Below, piece by piece: positions 38,601 to 51,018 of a stretch of 64,000 nucleotides of DNA. The position numbers and the translations under genes were made by a program. The DNA is from Hericium rajendrae. Lineage: Eukaryota; Basidiomycota; Agaricomycetes; Russulales; Hericiaceae. The stretch lies in NCBI GenBank assembly GCA_033439255.1, contig CM065884.1:1612001-1676000 (forward strand). Reading direction: 5' to 3'. The notes under the pieces are model-generated. The model saw only the letters and a program-made list of their open reading frames with translations, did no database searches and was not told where the DNA came from. Position 1 is the stretch's first letter, and every line of letters starts with the position of its first letter.

Positions 38601-40864
38601 GAAGTTTGCGTTCAAAGGATGCCTTGGACTCGTCAGGAAGAGTGATGGACACGGTGACAAGATGTGCGGCCTCCGCAGCGAGTATGTGGAGGAATTGAGG
38701 AGATTCCAATAGCTGACCAATGGGCTTGTGGTAGAGGTATTTGAATGCCTGGAAAGAATGTGTAAACGGGTGAGTGGAATGTGGGATAATGAATACGACA
38801 TACGAAGTAGGGATGGTGTTCATCGATCTTGTTGATGCCGCGCTCGGTGGGTAAGACTGATATGCGTGCATCTTCCTTGAATTGCTTCCTCATCTCCTGC
38901 CGAAGAAGAGGATCCTTGCCAAGTTCCGTCGCAATGATCATTCGCGCCCGTCTCAGGAGCTCCGCCGGCGTTTGCGCCTTGAGAGGGTCTGGATCGACAA
39001 ACTGGTCCGCATATGCCTCGGGATTGAGATCTTGGTCCTCAACAAAATGCGCCGTGGCTGGGGAGGTGAAATTCAGAACGATTTCGTGGGCTTGATGCCG
39101 AATCCCTATCAAGGTACTTGTCAGCATGTAACGCTCATGTAGTAGAAGGATACTTACCTCTGCTAACTTGGAGACAACAGTCTTCTTTGCAAGCTCGTAT
39201 GCTGACAAGCGACTGGGCATCTTGCGTTTCTTCATATCCTCTTGCGGTTCATCGTCATGGAAGTGCAGGTCGAAGATATCCTTCTCCTTCCTCTTATCCC
39301 TGTACTTCAGACTGAGCCATTCTGTGCTGTCCCCAATACCCTCCACGCCCTCAAGCTTCCGGCGAATCTCTGATTCGAAATAGTCGTCAGAGACACCCAA
39401 GCGAGCATAGACTGCTTCTAAAGCTTTCCGTCGTTCTATGAACGACCGATACTTCTGGCCAAGCGCATATACACGCCACAGCTCTTCCAGATTCAATAGC
39501 TCGACCCGAGTCCGGACGTCGTTGGCATTGAAGTAAGAAACATAATCGCGCTTGTGAGCCCAGATGTAGGGCACCTCGAATTCTTGGATGAAAAGATATT
39601 GAAGAGCAAATCTGATAGCGGCCACCAAATCGCCCAGAAGATGGTAGTATTGGCCATCTTGATAGAAATATTCGCGTTGTTTGCGCTGGGACAGTCGCTG
39701 GAGAACCCAGGTAGCTGCTTCATCCAGATCATCCTCGGTCAACGGTTTGTGATCGGACAATGTAGACGATTGGGAGAGCGTTGATGTTGCAAGCTGCATC
39801 CTTTCAGGGATGTCCTGGGCACGGATCAGGTCATCATCCTCCGTAAGAAGACGGGCTCGAATTTCGGAGGGTTCGAAGACCTGGAAAATCGTTAGAATAA
39901 ATCATAGGTTAGTTGGGAACGAACTCACATCCTGGTAATTCATTTCGGGTTTCAATTGCTCTTCCCGGAATTCGTCCTCGTCGTCTACCATCGCCCAGTC
40001 GTAGTCATGACCATCGCCGAAGACTTCATGGATCTCATCCCAAGCACTTGATACCTTGTCAGTCAGAAGATACTAAAAGCATGCAAATTGCGTACTTTGC
40101 GTCAATCCCGGTCAATTCGGGGCGTGAACCTAGAGCCCTTCGTCGCTCCTTTTCCAGTTTCCTCCGCTCCCTTCTACGTTCCTCCCGCTCTTCTTCGTCC
40201 ATCCCACCAGCCCCCTCCTCTTCATCGTCGTAGTCGATGAAGTTATCCATATCGTCCAGATCTTCATCTTCATCCCGTCCGGGCGCACCTCGTTCGTCGT
40301 CCCAGATGCTGTGAATGTCTCGAACGCGAGGTAGTTCAAGATCATCCACGTCTTCAAGACCTTCATCTGATGACTCCACCACAGCCTTGCGCCTGGACGA
40401 AGAAGCGACGGGTGGGGTCTCGGAGTCGCGCCCTCTGCGAAGCCGAGTAAGCCTGCTCTGCTTGCGGAATGACCCGCCAGTGTTCTCCTCAAGCAACTCG
40501 AGATCATCCTCTTCCAAGCCCTCTTCCTCAATGACTAAAGGGCAAGGATGACCATGTCAGAATATAATATCAGAGAACCCGTACGAAGCTTACCTCGTTG
40601 GTGGCGATGCTTGCGCTTTTTCCGCCTCCGCCTGACCTCTTCTTCGTCAAGCTCCTCTTCGTCCTCATCCACGATGAAGCCTTCTCTTATTCTGCGTGCC
40701 TCATCCTCGTCTTCGTCAGGCTCCTCTGAACTATCGTCGGAGGCGGGATGGCCATTCTGACCAACATCCTCCTCTTCCTCTTCCTGTTCGTCGCCTTGCA
40801 TGGGATCATCCTCAATTGGTGCTTCTGGGACGTGTTCTACGAGATCGTGCAATGGCGACGACAT
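35602..40864 (-). CDS. SPT6: Transcription elongation factor and histone chaperone Spt6
   Basis: Histone chaperone that travels with RNA polymerase II. The order of parts is canonical. A long acidic N-terminus (blocks around 40130-40860) comes first. A helical core follows, with YWAHKRDYVSYF-like VPYIWAHKRDYVSYFNANDV, then FKYLYHKPIGQLLESPQFL. The YqgF-like domain shows LAMSWGKGDPHKDAISMVF and DVIVIGGFS; the HhH region shows HLLPFVGGLGLRKAQVLVKK. Next are the DLD segment FIKAGLLTTKIFLNAASFL, the S1 domain (GLIVSVLVLRVQRGNAVIVR) and tandem SH2 domains (IKHPNFHNFNAAQAEAYL, GDAVIRPSSKG with the phosphate-binding Arg). The C-terminal tail is Gly/Pro/Gln-rich with TPGR-type repeats. At 37252-37254 (AAA on the plus strand) one base is missing: the protein should read NLDDFAISLMESGGERKRH but a stop appears instead. 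Confidence 0.95.
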
Positions 40865-41040
40865 GACGAGTAAAGGAAGTGAGGGAATGAAGAGAGAGCA
40901 AGAGTCGCGACTTGAGACTGGAAAGGCACGACGCCGAGCGGAGTTCATTCACCCGCCAATTGCTTGGTCAGCAGCACGCCTGCTTTTCCTGCAGTCGCCT
41001 CCGCGTCTGCCTGTTCTGCTTTCGCACCCGAGTCTTCATC

Positions 41041-41824
41041 ATGCGCATAGACAAGTGTTACTTTTGCTCTAAGAGCGTTTATCCGGGCCATGGTATGCTT
41101 TAATTATATCATCGCTTATCGTTATAGTAAACCTCGCGAATTAGGATCGGCATTCGTGAGGAACGACGCGAAGGTCTTTCGCTTCTGCACTTCAAAGTGA
41201 GTCTTTCCGGTCAACATAAAGAGACCTTCAGATGCTCATGGTATACAGATGTCACAAAAATTTTAAGTGAGGCTTTATCTTGTCGTAGTCATTCCATGCT
41301 CAATCCCTTGCGCAGGATGAAGCGGAATCCCCGGAAGGTGCGGTGGACCAAGGCGTTTAGGAAGGCCGCCGGGAAGGAAATGACAATTGTGCGTGTCGCT
41401 TATGTGTCCCCCATTGATCTCCATGCTCAGCCCATTCTTAGGATTCAACTATCGACTTCGAGAAGCGGAGAAACGTTCCTGTTCGCTATGATCGTGAACT
41501 GGTGCAGACCACGATCAAGGCCATGAAACGGATTGCCGAAATCAAAAAGAAGAGGGAACACGCTTTCTGGAAGAACAGGTATGACTTGTCTTGGAATGTA
41601 TATTTCTGACCTTACGACTTCCAACTCCTAGAATGGTGGCAAGCAGAGAAAAGCTTCGCACGCATCGCAAGAAGAAGGCGGATATGAAACCTTCCGTCAA
41701 ATTGCTGGAACCTATGGCGTCGACTTCCGAAGAGAAAGTCAAAGAGAAGATCAAGGTGCCATCAAAGTCAAGGAGCGCCCTCATCGCTGGCGAAGGGCGC
41801 TCCATGGGTATGGACATCGATTAA
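41041..41824 (+). CDS. RLP24: Ribosome biogenesis factor Rlp24
   Basis: Nuclear placeholder for ribosomal protein eL24 on pre-60S particles; it recruits the AAA ATPase Drg1. The L24-type zinc finger is clear: [18 protein letters not shown], then [20 protein letters not shown], giving C-x2-C and C-x3-C pairs. Next come [37 protein letters not shown] and [13 protein letters not shown]. The Lys-rich C-terminal extension separates it from eL24 itself. It includes an 18-nt micro-exon (TGTCACAAAAATTT within it) between two introns. It is about 195 residues and intact. The start is 176 bp from the divergent SPT6 start. Confidence 0.95.
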
Positions 41825-42036
41825 CGACCACGAATCTATCACGCGTGCCCCTCATTGATTCACGATTCTCAAAAGTATTCAGGTTGTAGAGTTTCCGGAA
41901 AATATAATGCAATATATTGTACACGTGCATGCTATGAGGACTAAACGTGAAGTGCAGAGGTACAAATACAATGGGTTCGAAAGCAGGTAATGAAACAGAT
42001 ACTAATACACACATCCCAATGATAGGAAACCAAGAA

Positions 42037-45000
42037 TCATCGCTGTTTGTATTTCGTTTCGTTCTCGCGACGAACATCGGGATCCATGGAGTTGTGAATG
42101 CCCATGAGAGCCTTGCTCACAGCCTCGCTGGCCCCTATCATGGGCTTCAAACGGCAATGGGGACAGCTCGAATGACGGCACGGACGGGACCCTAAATGAC
42201 GATGTCCATCAACAATCTCGCTGTTGAAGGTAAACGTTACTGACCTCGTTGCCTGACCGCTCGTATACCTCCATCGGCACCGCAAGAATGGTTTGAGCCG
42301 CAGAATTCAGGTTTCGTCTCAAGCTGGTGTAGGCAGTTTGTATGCCCTCCTTGACGTCCGTGGGCTGTTCAGCATATTTGCTGATGAGATCACCGGTCTC
42401 TCTGTCAACGCCCCATTCCTGACTAGACTCCATGATTCCTTCGTCTTCAGGAGAAACGGGCATCATTTCTGCGGTAATTGACTCATTAAATTGACTGCCA
42501 AACACGTTCTCTGCTTGTTCAAGGATAACCTGGGTGCCTGTGGCTAGTCGGGCGCCGAGCTTCACAGCTTCCATGGCCGTTGACTTGACAAATGCTTTAG
42601 TTCCCCTTTGCACTCCTCGGACAACGCGGCCATCCTTCCTGTACTGCGCAATCGGCAACAAAACGAGGTCGGCCACCCCAGAGCCCACATTGACAATGGA
42701 ACGAATCGGAGCGACGCCAGAGATGATCTCGGCGAGCTGAGTCGCTTTCACATCAGGCGTCCAGAGGTCGTTCAGCAGGTCAAAGAATCGAGCCCAACCC
42801 GTCACCTAATATATGATCAGTTACCATGATAGGCGGAACAACGGCCAAACCTACACCAGATACTGTTATATGCCGCAATGTCATTTCTGCGCCGTCGAAA
42901 TGGAAGAAATTCATGAGTTCGATGGTCTTCCCATCTCGCAGAGCTCTGTAATCGACACGCCTCGGCTTGTAATCGAGTTTTAATCCAACAGGGAAAACTT
43001 CTGCTTGCTCTGCAAAGGCAGATAAATGAATATCAGTAGACTGCGCGAATTAATCAATCCTTGCTTACGGAAATATATCTCGTTGCTGGATGAGGGCTGG
43101 CAGATGCGGCATTGGGGTCCTGGAAACTGAAGAACTTTTTGAGGAAGTCCAAGGCGTCCTGATCAACATGGAGGCGCAATGGAAGAATCTTGGCCTAGAG
43201 CACACTTTCAGCGGCTGTCACTGGCTCATTGACAGTGTCGGCACTTACACGAAGTCTGGCCTCCTCCGCAGGATTTCCTGGTACCGGGCACACTGAACGA
43301 AGCTCGATGCGAACCATGTTCGACCCTGTTTCGCGGATATTTCCTCGAGAATCGGCCCAAAGCGCTGACAAGAACTTCCGCCATGTCGAGGTCTTGACGT
43401 GATCCAATATCTCCACATCCTTGACTGTCGCAAATGTGCGGCAAACAAGCTCCTCCCCAGGAACATAACGGTCGACATCTGCATTCAGTCCCATGAGTCT
43501 GAACTCGATGCTGGGGCTTTTCGACCTAGTAAGCTTTTGACTGCGGGTACCATGAGTAGGTTGAGATGCAGTTCTCCCGGACGGTTGTGATTGGTGTCTG
43601 AGTGACTGCCACGAACTTTGGCTGGCTGTGTCGAAGTCTTCCCTCAGCTCTTCGTCGATGGCCGCAAGAGCCGCCTTTGGCTCTAATTCTGTCAAGTCTT
43701 GCTCCAAACCCACGTAGACCGAATTGAACAGCAGGGTACTTGTCTCATCCACACTGGGATCATAGGACTGTCCGCTGGCGACAAGCTGTCGAATCCTTGC
43801 CAGCCGCCGCTTCATTTCCTTGATTTCGTTCTCGATGGTCTTGCGAGTCGAAAGCCAATCGTAGCCTTCATAGAGAAATAGTGTGACCTGACTATCCAGG
43901 ATACGAATGGACTCCCGTGTTTCACCGAGCCTATTTAGGTCAATAGCATCATGTTGGTTGATGTCTATACTAAGAAACTCACTGTGGACTTTCTTCCGAG
44001 ATGGCAGGGAGTGAATCAAAGTAATTCTCCACCGCATGAATACCTTCAGGCCGCAGCAACTTGATAGTCTCGCCTCCGATTTTCGACGTTATCCCAGCTT
44101 CACCTGCGACGAGAGGTGTATTGTCGGAAACCACATCACTTTCGTCGAAATCATCCAGGTCCTCGTCCTCCAGCACGCGAAGACCCGCTGCTGCACCAAA
44201 GGAAGTATCCAGGTACTCGGGGTTTGAAGGCAAATCATCATTGATCAGGTCCGGGGCAGCTCCGACCTCGGGCACACGGCGGAAAGCTTGCTCATCTATG
44301 GAGGCTAAGAAGGCTTAGACAAGACTCTTATATTATAAAAGAAACTTTACCTAAGAGCTCGTTTGAAGAATCCTGTTCCTCGGAGATCTTTGTGGGCTCG
44401 CTCGTCATCGGAGGTTTCTCCCTGATAATACAATTGAGTTTTGATTCGATGAAACAAAGAATAAACATACAAATCGTCATCCTGTTTGCTGAATGCTGTA
44501 CCGAAGTCGCTCAGGAAAGCACCTAGAACAGCTCCCGTGTCGGCACAAAGATGGATATTTAGTGCCAACCCATCAACGATGACCTTGATTGGAACGGCGT
44601 TAGACTGAAAAACCGTTCAGTAAAGAAGCCAGCTGACCTCCAAATTCGGCACAGTGTCACTGGTTTGTGTGATCTGGAGATTTAATCCGGACACTTCAGC
44701 AATGAGGGCGTATTCCATCCTCTAAAGCAATAATCAGCAAATCGGCATCGGCAAAAAGAAAAATAGTAATAAACAGACCTTCCAGAAGAGCAAACAGCCC
44801 TGGGATGATGGATTCGTGACCGGAGCGACAGCCTCTTCGATGATTGTATGATCGTCATTCAACAATGCTGCAAGGGAATGCACCGACAGGTCAAAAACCA
44901 TCTTCGGAGAATTGCCAACTATGTTCGTGCTGAACTGCAAATCCCCCAAATGAACCACGAGCGCCCCCTTGTGCTTTATTGAAAAAAGGCGAATAGAGCT

Positions 45001-48000
45001 TTCCATGACCTTGACAGCGACTTTTGTCATCTCACTCGGCACGACAGATTCAAATACCTGTATTATATACTTCAGCATGATTTCTGGTCAGCAGCGGAAT
45101 GTCGACGTACCCCTGGAGGTGGCTTCACAAATTGAGCGAGATCGTTGGCCCATCGCAGATCTGGATTGAAGTTGTAAAGGAAACCGAACAATGTAAGATT
45201 GACCCTCGACTCCTTGGAAGTTGACTCAGGAACCAAGAGAGAGGCGAAGCGGAGTTTGACAATGGGTCGGGAATTGGCCAGCTGCAAACTCTATGAACAC
45301 CCCGAACAGATGCGCTGATTTTGGCAACTCACCATGGTCTGTGAAGTTATCGACGAGAACAACGGTTGAGGCAATGTGCTGCCAGCGTCGAGGATATTCA
45401 AATCCGAAACGGAGAGTGTCAACACCGTCTCATCCTTTTCATGCAGTCAGTAGTGTAGTCTGCACAAAAAAAAAATCAAAATACAAACCTTGCCCTCAGG
45501 CTTGAGTTCAAGAAGAAGATCAACATTCGAAGCAAGCACGTCGAAGGGCTTTGTGGACAGTGACTTTCCATCTTCTTCCCGAGGTAATATAAGCCTCAGG
45601 GAAACTGGTTTTCGTAGCGTCAGATTGGTCCGACATGATTGCCTAACCTCGTGAACCCACCTTCGGCTATGACCATTTTGACGATAGTTTCTGCTGCCGC
45701 GGTCCGCTCCGTCCCACCCATAGTCCCCGACATGCTGCTATCCTTACTACCCATCCGAGATCCCTTTGCAAAATATTTGCTGCCTATCAAGCTGGGATTT
45801 TGACTTGAGCTACCTTCCTTCTCGTCATTAATGGGTGCCAGTAAGCGCTCGACTAGCTGAGAAACATCGTCTGCCCAGAATTGCAGACCATCGAAAGTGG
45901 ACTTCGTAAGGCTGACTTGGACAAATGGAATGTCCACTGTAGTAACCAGACTGGGTGGGCTCATTGACGTTGCGGAGGAAGGCCGCGGAGGGTTTGTCCG
46001 TGCCAAGGACACAGAAGCAGGCGTGTGTATCGCAGATGATGCAGACGGCGAGCCCAGACATACGAACGAAGATACTCTGTCTTGGCCATTCAGTGAGCAA
46101 GCGAGGATGACTCGCTGCCATTCCACGGCCAGCAAGTAATCTTGCTCTGGAGAATACCGAACAAAGGTGTCATGGGGTGTTTCACCCGCGTCCGCGAAGC
46201 GCGTGGTAGGTTGCGGAGAGGATGGGTGTGAGAGTAACGTCAAAGAATGAACGTCCAGAATGAAGGCGCCAGACCGAACAGACTTCCCAGCCGGAGGCGG
46301 ACATCGTACTTGTATCCTGACCATGGGTATGCGGAGTGTCACCTTCAGGGCATCATCCTTTTTGAATGGGCGTTTCTTCTAAAATATTGCTTCTCAACGA
46401 CTGCTATTTAACGACATGCCAGACCCACCTTATGCCTTGCATGACTGCGAGACGATCGTAGTAGGGGGTCGAACCCGTTTCTCGGTAATCGATCGACAAA
46501 TCCAGGTCTTCCAACACAAGCTTCTCGAGGCGACGTCTCTCCCTTTCTCTTTCCTTCTGTTGTTGCCGCAAGCGCTGAGCACGGCTTCCTTTGGGAGTTG
46601 CTGGTGGCGTATCTCCACCGCTGCTTTCTTCGCTGCTTTCTTCGTCGAGCTGATGTAAAGTTGTGGGCTCACCGATGGTTCATGGTCGAGCGATTTGGCA
46701 GGACTTTCCGATATGGTATTCATGAACTGCACGTATTGGCTCGAACCATGGGCTTCCTGGTCGAGCAGCGCGAGATCTGTAAAGAAGTGTAAAGGAGCGA
46801 TGTCTACATCCACCGTGTTCGCCTTCGCACGATCATCTCCCGTTCTCTGTCCTTCCCTCGCGGACGAAAACAATTGCATCCGTACAGATAATGCGGTACC
46901 ATGCTTCAAAGAGTCGTCAGTATGAATGGGCACATCAAAAGGGGGAGATTTCCCAAAAGATGGTCGAACTCCCGAGGAAGATACGTGACGGCTTTTTGAG
47001 GAGCCTTCGTCCTCCATGTGGACAATTTCGCTTGTGTCGTGCGGTTTGATGGATCAGTCCAGTCCGAGACGTCGAAGGTGGGAAGAGCTGGCGTATCAGA
47101 GGGTGGGACGCTGAAAGTGGTATCATGCGCATGCGGAGATGCTGGGCCGGACGAGTGGAACCCTTCGAAGGAATATTGCGAAGGCAGGTGAGGATCGGTG
47201 ATTAGGAATGGCACAACAGATCCATCATCCCGGGGGCTAGCAGCATTGAAGACGCATACGGAGAAGTCGGCGATTGTCAGATGGGCAACAACCTTGGTCG
47301 TGGACAGTAGCGAAGCCGAGGTGCGCTGTGGCCTGCCAGCATCCCGAGGCTTCGAGGTTTCCTTGATGGAAGTGGTGATGGTGTTGACGGAAGCAGTGGC
47401 ATCGATTCTCTCTATGAGAACGCGAACATAGCTGCAGGGGAACTTGTGAGGTACAAGAGGGTGGGCAAAGAATGCAGATTCCGGCTCTATCATTCCATCC
47501 ATAGTCTTTTCTGAGCTGCCCTGTGAAGGCAGCAATAGAACTACAATCCCTTGGCAATGAAGATGGGCGTCGACCTGATCGAGCATGGATAAGGGTGAGG
47601 AAAACCCCTTTGATGCCTTCTTCCCTTCCGACCCTGGGGATGGTGCTGAAGGACGACTCCGGGAAATAGATTTCTGAACAACATCCAAAGTTTCCGTGAC
47701 ATCACGGATCTGCCAAGCCTGCAACGCACATGCAATCATACCCATCGTTACCTCAACCTTGACTTGACCAAGATCCTTGTGTCTAGAGGACTGGGTCGAC
47801 GATCCAGGATGAGCCGTGGAAGCTGTATTGGTACTGGGAGGTGATGTCGGAACTGGAATCTCGCCAGAGCCGGTAAGGGAAGTGGTGACACGTATGAGTA
47901 TAGGCGTCGAGGACAGGGAAATGATGCGGTGCTGGTCCTCGGGCAAGATAAGCGACGGCTTTGAGGTCGATTGGCTATGAGGTGGCGATGGATCTCGGAG

Positions 48001-49304
48001 AGATGAATTCGCACTTGATGAGGCTTCAGCATTTTGCTTCGCTTCGGGAATACCGTCAAGAACCTCCTCAGATCCCTCCTGTATGGTAGTTATGGCACTC
48101 TCGAACATGCTACTTGCTGTGGTACTTGCTGGAGACGGTGGTCGCGCTTCAGGCCAAGCTGAAAGAGACTGGGTGGGTAGTAATGTGATGGATTGGGACA
48201 TGAGGAGCTGGGTATCTTCGTCCATATCCGAATCAGATTGCGGCTGCGGCGATGGCGACGATGGAGAGGGAGAAGATGCGAATGAGGAGGAAGAAACTGA
48301 TGGATGTATCCTAGGCGCTTCCTGTTTGATTTCGATGTCGGGCAGGTCGTTGTGAGGCAAAGTGTGAGGCAAAGTGTTGGCAACGATGACCTCTTCAGGT
48401 GTGCTTTCTTGACGACGAAGATCGAAGCAAGACAGCGCGACACCTGACAAAGATATGGACCGCATCTCGCTTGCCTGTGCGCTCGCGGAGGCATCGACGG
48501 GTTTGGAAGATGCTGCTGATTCTGGATCCCGACCATAACGTATGTCGGAGACTTTGAAGGTGTATCCAGAATGGGACAGATGGATCAAGGTTATACTCGT
48601 ATCTGTGGCGTCAAATTCGAAGCGCGACAAAAGACGTTCTATCATTGTCGCGAATATCGACACGCCGGCGGGGTCCATATCCGGGTGAGCTTCTTCGTCA
48701 GTACTCACGAAAGGATCAAGACCGCCGGGCACGACATCGTGGAAAGACACAGACGATGAAGCCAAGTCAGGATGAAAGGATTCACGCAGGGAAGCTTCTT
48801 CTCCTGGACTGAGCTCATGGTGCAGGAATGACTCGGCAACGCTCACGACCGACTCGGCGATATTGGCTGACTCTTGAACAACGACCTCCTTCACTTCTTC
48901 ATCAAGATGAAAAACAAGGTGGAGAGCTTGGATTGACAAGCCAATGTTGGCTGTTAATGGATTGGGCCATGGTATCCGTGCCGTAACGGAGGATATAGAG
49001 CCATCATGGAGTTTGACAGGCAGCCCTACAAGCAGAGCATTAATAACCTCGAGAGAAAGCACATCAGTCATGGGATTTCAATGTGAGGTGAGTAACTTAC
49101 ATCGTGATCGAGCTCCAAGTCCCGCACCTGAACGTATCCCGAGCCGATTTGCGAATCTATCTGTTGCACGTCGAGCTGTCCTGGCTTCAAGAAATGTCCT
49201 AAGCTACGCCTCAGGACAAAGGAGATAAAACGACGTTGTATTGAAGATGGTAAGGAGAAGTCAATGGATGGCAGTTGCAGCCACGAAGGAATCCAAGACG
49301 CCAT
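42037..49304 (-). CDS. ATG2: Autophagy lipid-transfer protein Atg2
   Basis: Bridge-like lipid transporter that feeds the growing autophagosome from ER contact sites. The N-terminal chorein-type start is [13 protein letters not shown] with [18 protein letters not shown]. One 2.2-kb exon (46906-49071 region) carries long Ser/Pro-rich insertions. The conserved C-terminal CAD region has [57 protein letters not shown] and [15 protein letters not shown]. The frame breaks at four homopolymers: 42149-42151 (AAA), 43093-43095 (GGG), 46657-46659 (AAA) and 46993-46997 (T5). In each, one additional base restores family sequence, for example PIAV then [10 protein letters not shown], and APQK then SRHVSSSGV. 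Four independent breaks in an otherwise conserved gene argue for assembly errors. Length would be over 2,000 residues. Confidence 0.93.
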
Positions 49305-49508
49305 TGTGCATGGTAGCACTAAGCAGAGCAAGGGAGCAGGAGAACCTTAGACCTCGAAGCGGCGCGCTGACCGTACTAGCGCGACGTCAGCGCACGTGCT
49401 CGTGCGACCGTCACGCCGGCCGTCGGAATTTCAATCCTGTGGACTACTAACTAGCACGAACGGCGAGCAGGATCTTGGCTTACTCTAGTACTATACTTCT
49501 GGCCGCCG
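49305..49508. promoter_or_regulatory. Divergent promoter region of ATG2 and SGNH hydrolase 1
   Basis: 204 bp between two outward-facing start codons. It is GC-rich and contains ACGTCAG and GCACGTGC, the latter with a CACGTG E-box-like core. No TATA box is clear. Confidence 0.4.
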
Positions 49509-50565
49509 ATGTCCAGTCAGTCTATCCAGCTCGATACCAGCTGGAAAGGATTCAATGCCATCAGAAACCTCGTTATCTTGTGAGTACATAACCAATGATA
49601 ACATGAGCTGGACCTAGAACTTTTGTGCAGTGGAGATTCCTACAGTGCTGTGGGTTACGCATCCAACTTGAAGGAACTAAAACCATCGCGCGAACGACCT
49701 CTCGGGATAGACTTTCCCGGTATTACTTACAACGAAGCTGAAAAGCCGAATTGGGTCGGACATCTCATCACTTCGTTCATCCAAGGTCGCGACGATATTC
49801 TTGTTTATGATTATGCGAAGGGTGGTGCTACAGCGGCGGGTATCGTCCAACAAGCAACACATGCGTTCCTCCCGCACGTCGGCCAGAGGCCTGAATGGGC
49901 ACCTTGGAACCCCTTGGATACCCTTTTCAGTAACCGGCCCTTTCAGTCGTTCTGTTTTTATATCTGACCTGCGTCAAACTCCCAGTAACATGGGTAGGGA
50001 TCAACGATTGCGCGTAAGATTCTTTCACATCCAACCCTCTGATCCGCTCATTGACATCATCCAGCTTCCTAAGGAATGTCCAAGATGTCCAGAGACCTAT
50101 CGAACGGGTTTTCGACATTCAAGACGAGCTTTATGTGCAGGGCGCACGGTGTTTCCTGTTTATAGATGTCCCTCCCATCGAGCGATCTCCTGCAGGCAAA
50201 TTTTCCAGTTCGCTTTTGTCACTCGTTTAGCCGTTGATGTCTCTTGTAGTCAGCAGCCGCACTGCGTCAAGCGAAGCCCGACATTCTTCGAGGCGTGGAA
50301 CGCTCAGCTACTTTTCAAAGCTCAGGAGTTTGCAGCCTCTCACCACGATGCAACAGTTCTGCTGTTTTCCTCTTGGAAGACATTCAGCAATGTCCTGGAT
50401 GATCCCGCAGCTTACGGATTCGCTCCAGATTCGAGTCGTCAGAGGGGCGGTGACATCTGGTTTGATCACCTCCATCCCACTTCGGCGATGCACGCCGTCA
50501 TTGCAAAAGAGGTTTCTGAATTTTTGTATACCCAGGCTCCGGGTCAGTCAACTACGAAGGATTGA
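49509..50565 (+). CDS. SGNH hydrolase (GDSL/CE16-like esterase), copy 1
   Basis: Serine esterase of the SGNH fold; fungal CE16-like members remove acetyl groups from xylo-oligosaccharides. Block I is LVIFGDSYSAVGY (Ser nucleophile, split by the first intron 49580..49630). Block II has YDYAKGGATA, block III WVGINDCA, and block V WFDHLHPTSAMH with the Asp-x2-His pair. Other motifs are PLGIDFPGITYNEAEKPNWV and FIDVPPIERSPA. I see no signal peptide at the chosen start, so it would be intracellular unless an upstream exon exists. The intron 50196..50249 uses a GC donor. At 50277-50279 (CCC) one base appears to be lost, between TASSEA and TFFEAWNAQLLF. Copy 2 lies about 8 kb to the right. Confidence 0.85.
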
Positions 50566-51018
50566 AGGCAGTCTCCGGAGGGTCCGATGCGTTTGATTTG
50601 ATGCTACGTTTTCTGCGTTATACACCCTATACCGCGAGTTACATATATCAGCTATCACTGACGTGGACATATGGGCAGACATGTTGAGTTTGGAACTGAA
50701 AACCGCTCGCGTGTTCAGTAAGTATTTAGATGCTTGTCATTTGACTCCGTTCCCGTATCCCGTATCCCGCATCCTGGGCCTGGGCGCTTGAGCGCTCGCT
50801 TCAACCATCGATCAGTCGAGGACATCCAGGAAACAGAAAATCCGCCGGACAATCCGCCGGACTGTCCGGCGGGTAGGAGGTAGCCGGTCGGGGCGGTTAG
50901 CCCGGCAAGGTCCATGACCGATGGTCCGAGACCGTTGCAATCGCGTGATGTCCTCGCACGTGTTGTTGAACAGACGCGTCGCTAGATATTTCCTCCTGCC
51001 CATCCCCCGCTGCCCGCA
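50566..51018. other. Spacer with palindromic elements
   Basis: About 450 bp between SGNH hydrolase 1 and the CxC5/CxC6 gene. The only structure I see is the CGGAC-type palindrome cluster described separately. There is also a short run of CCCGTATCCCGCATCC repeats near 50755-50772. Confidence 0.5.
50841..50873. repeat. Two adjacent palindromes of type CGGAC-N-(G/A)TCCG
   Basis: CGGACAATCCG at 50846-50856 and CGGACTGTCCG at 50858-50868 sit inside a larger CCGCCGG-rich inverted array. CGG...CCG half-sites are the usual target of fungal Zn2Cys6 regulators. A third copy with the same core is at 57292-57302, upstream of the second SGNH gene. Function is inferred only. Confidence 0.5.

Noticed and set aside
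46665-46690. A 23-nt GTGAGC..ATCAG interval in ATG2
   Set aside because: Too short for splicing; the frame break is better explained by a lost base at 46657-46659.
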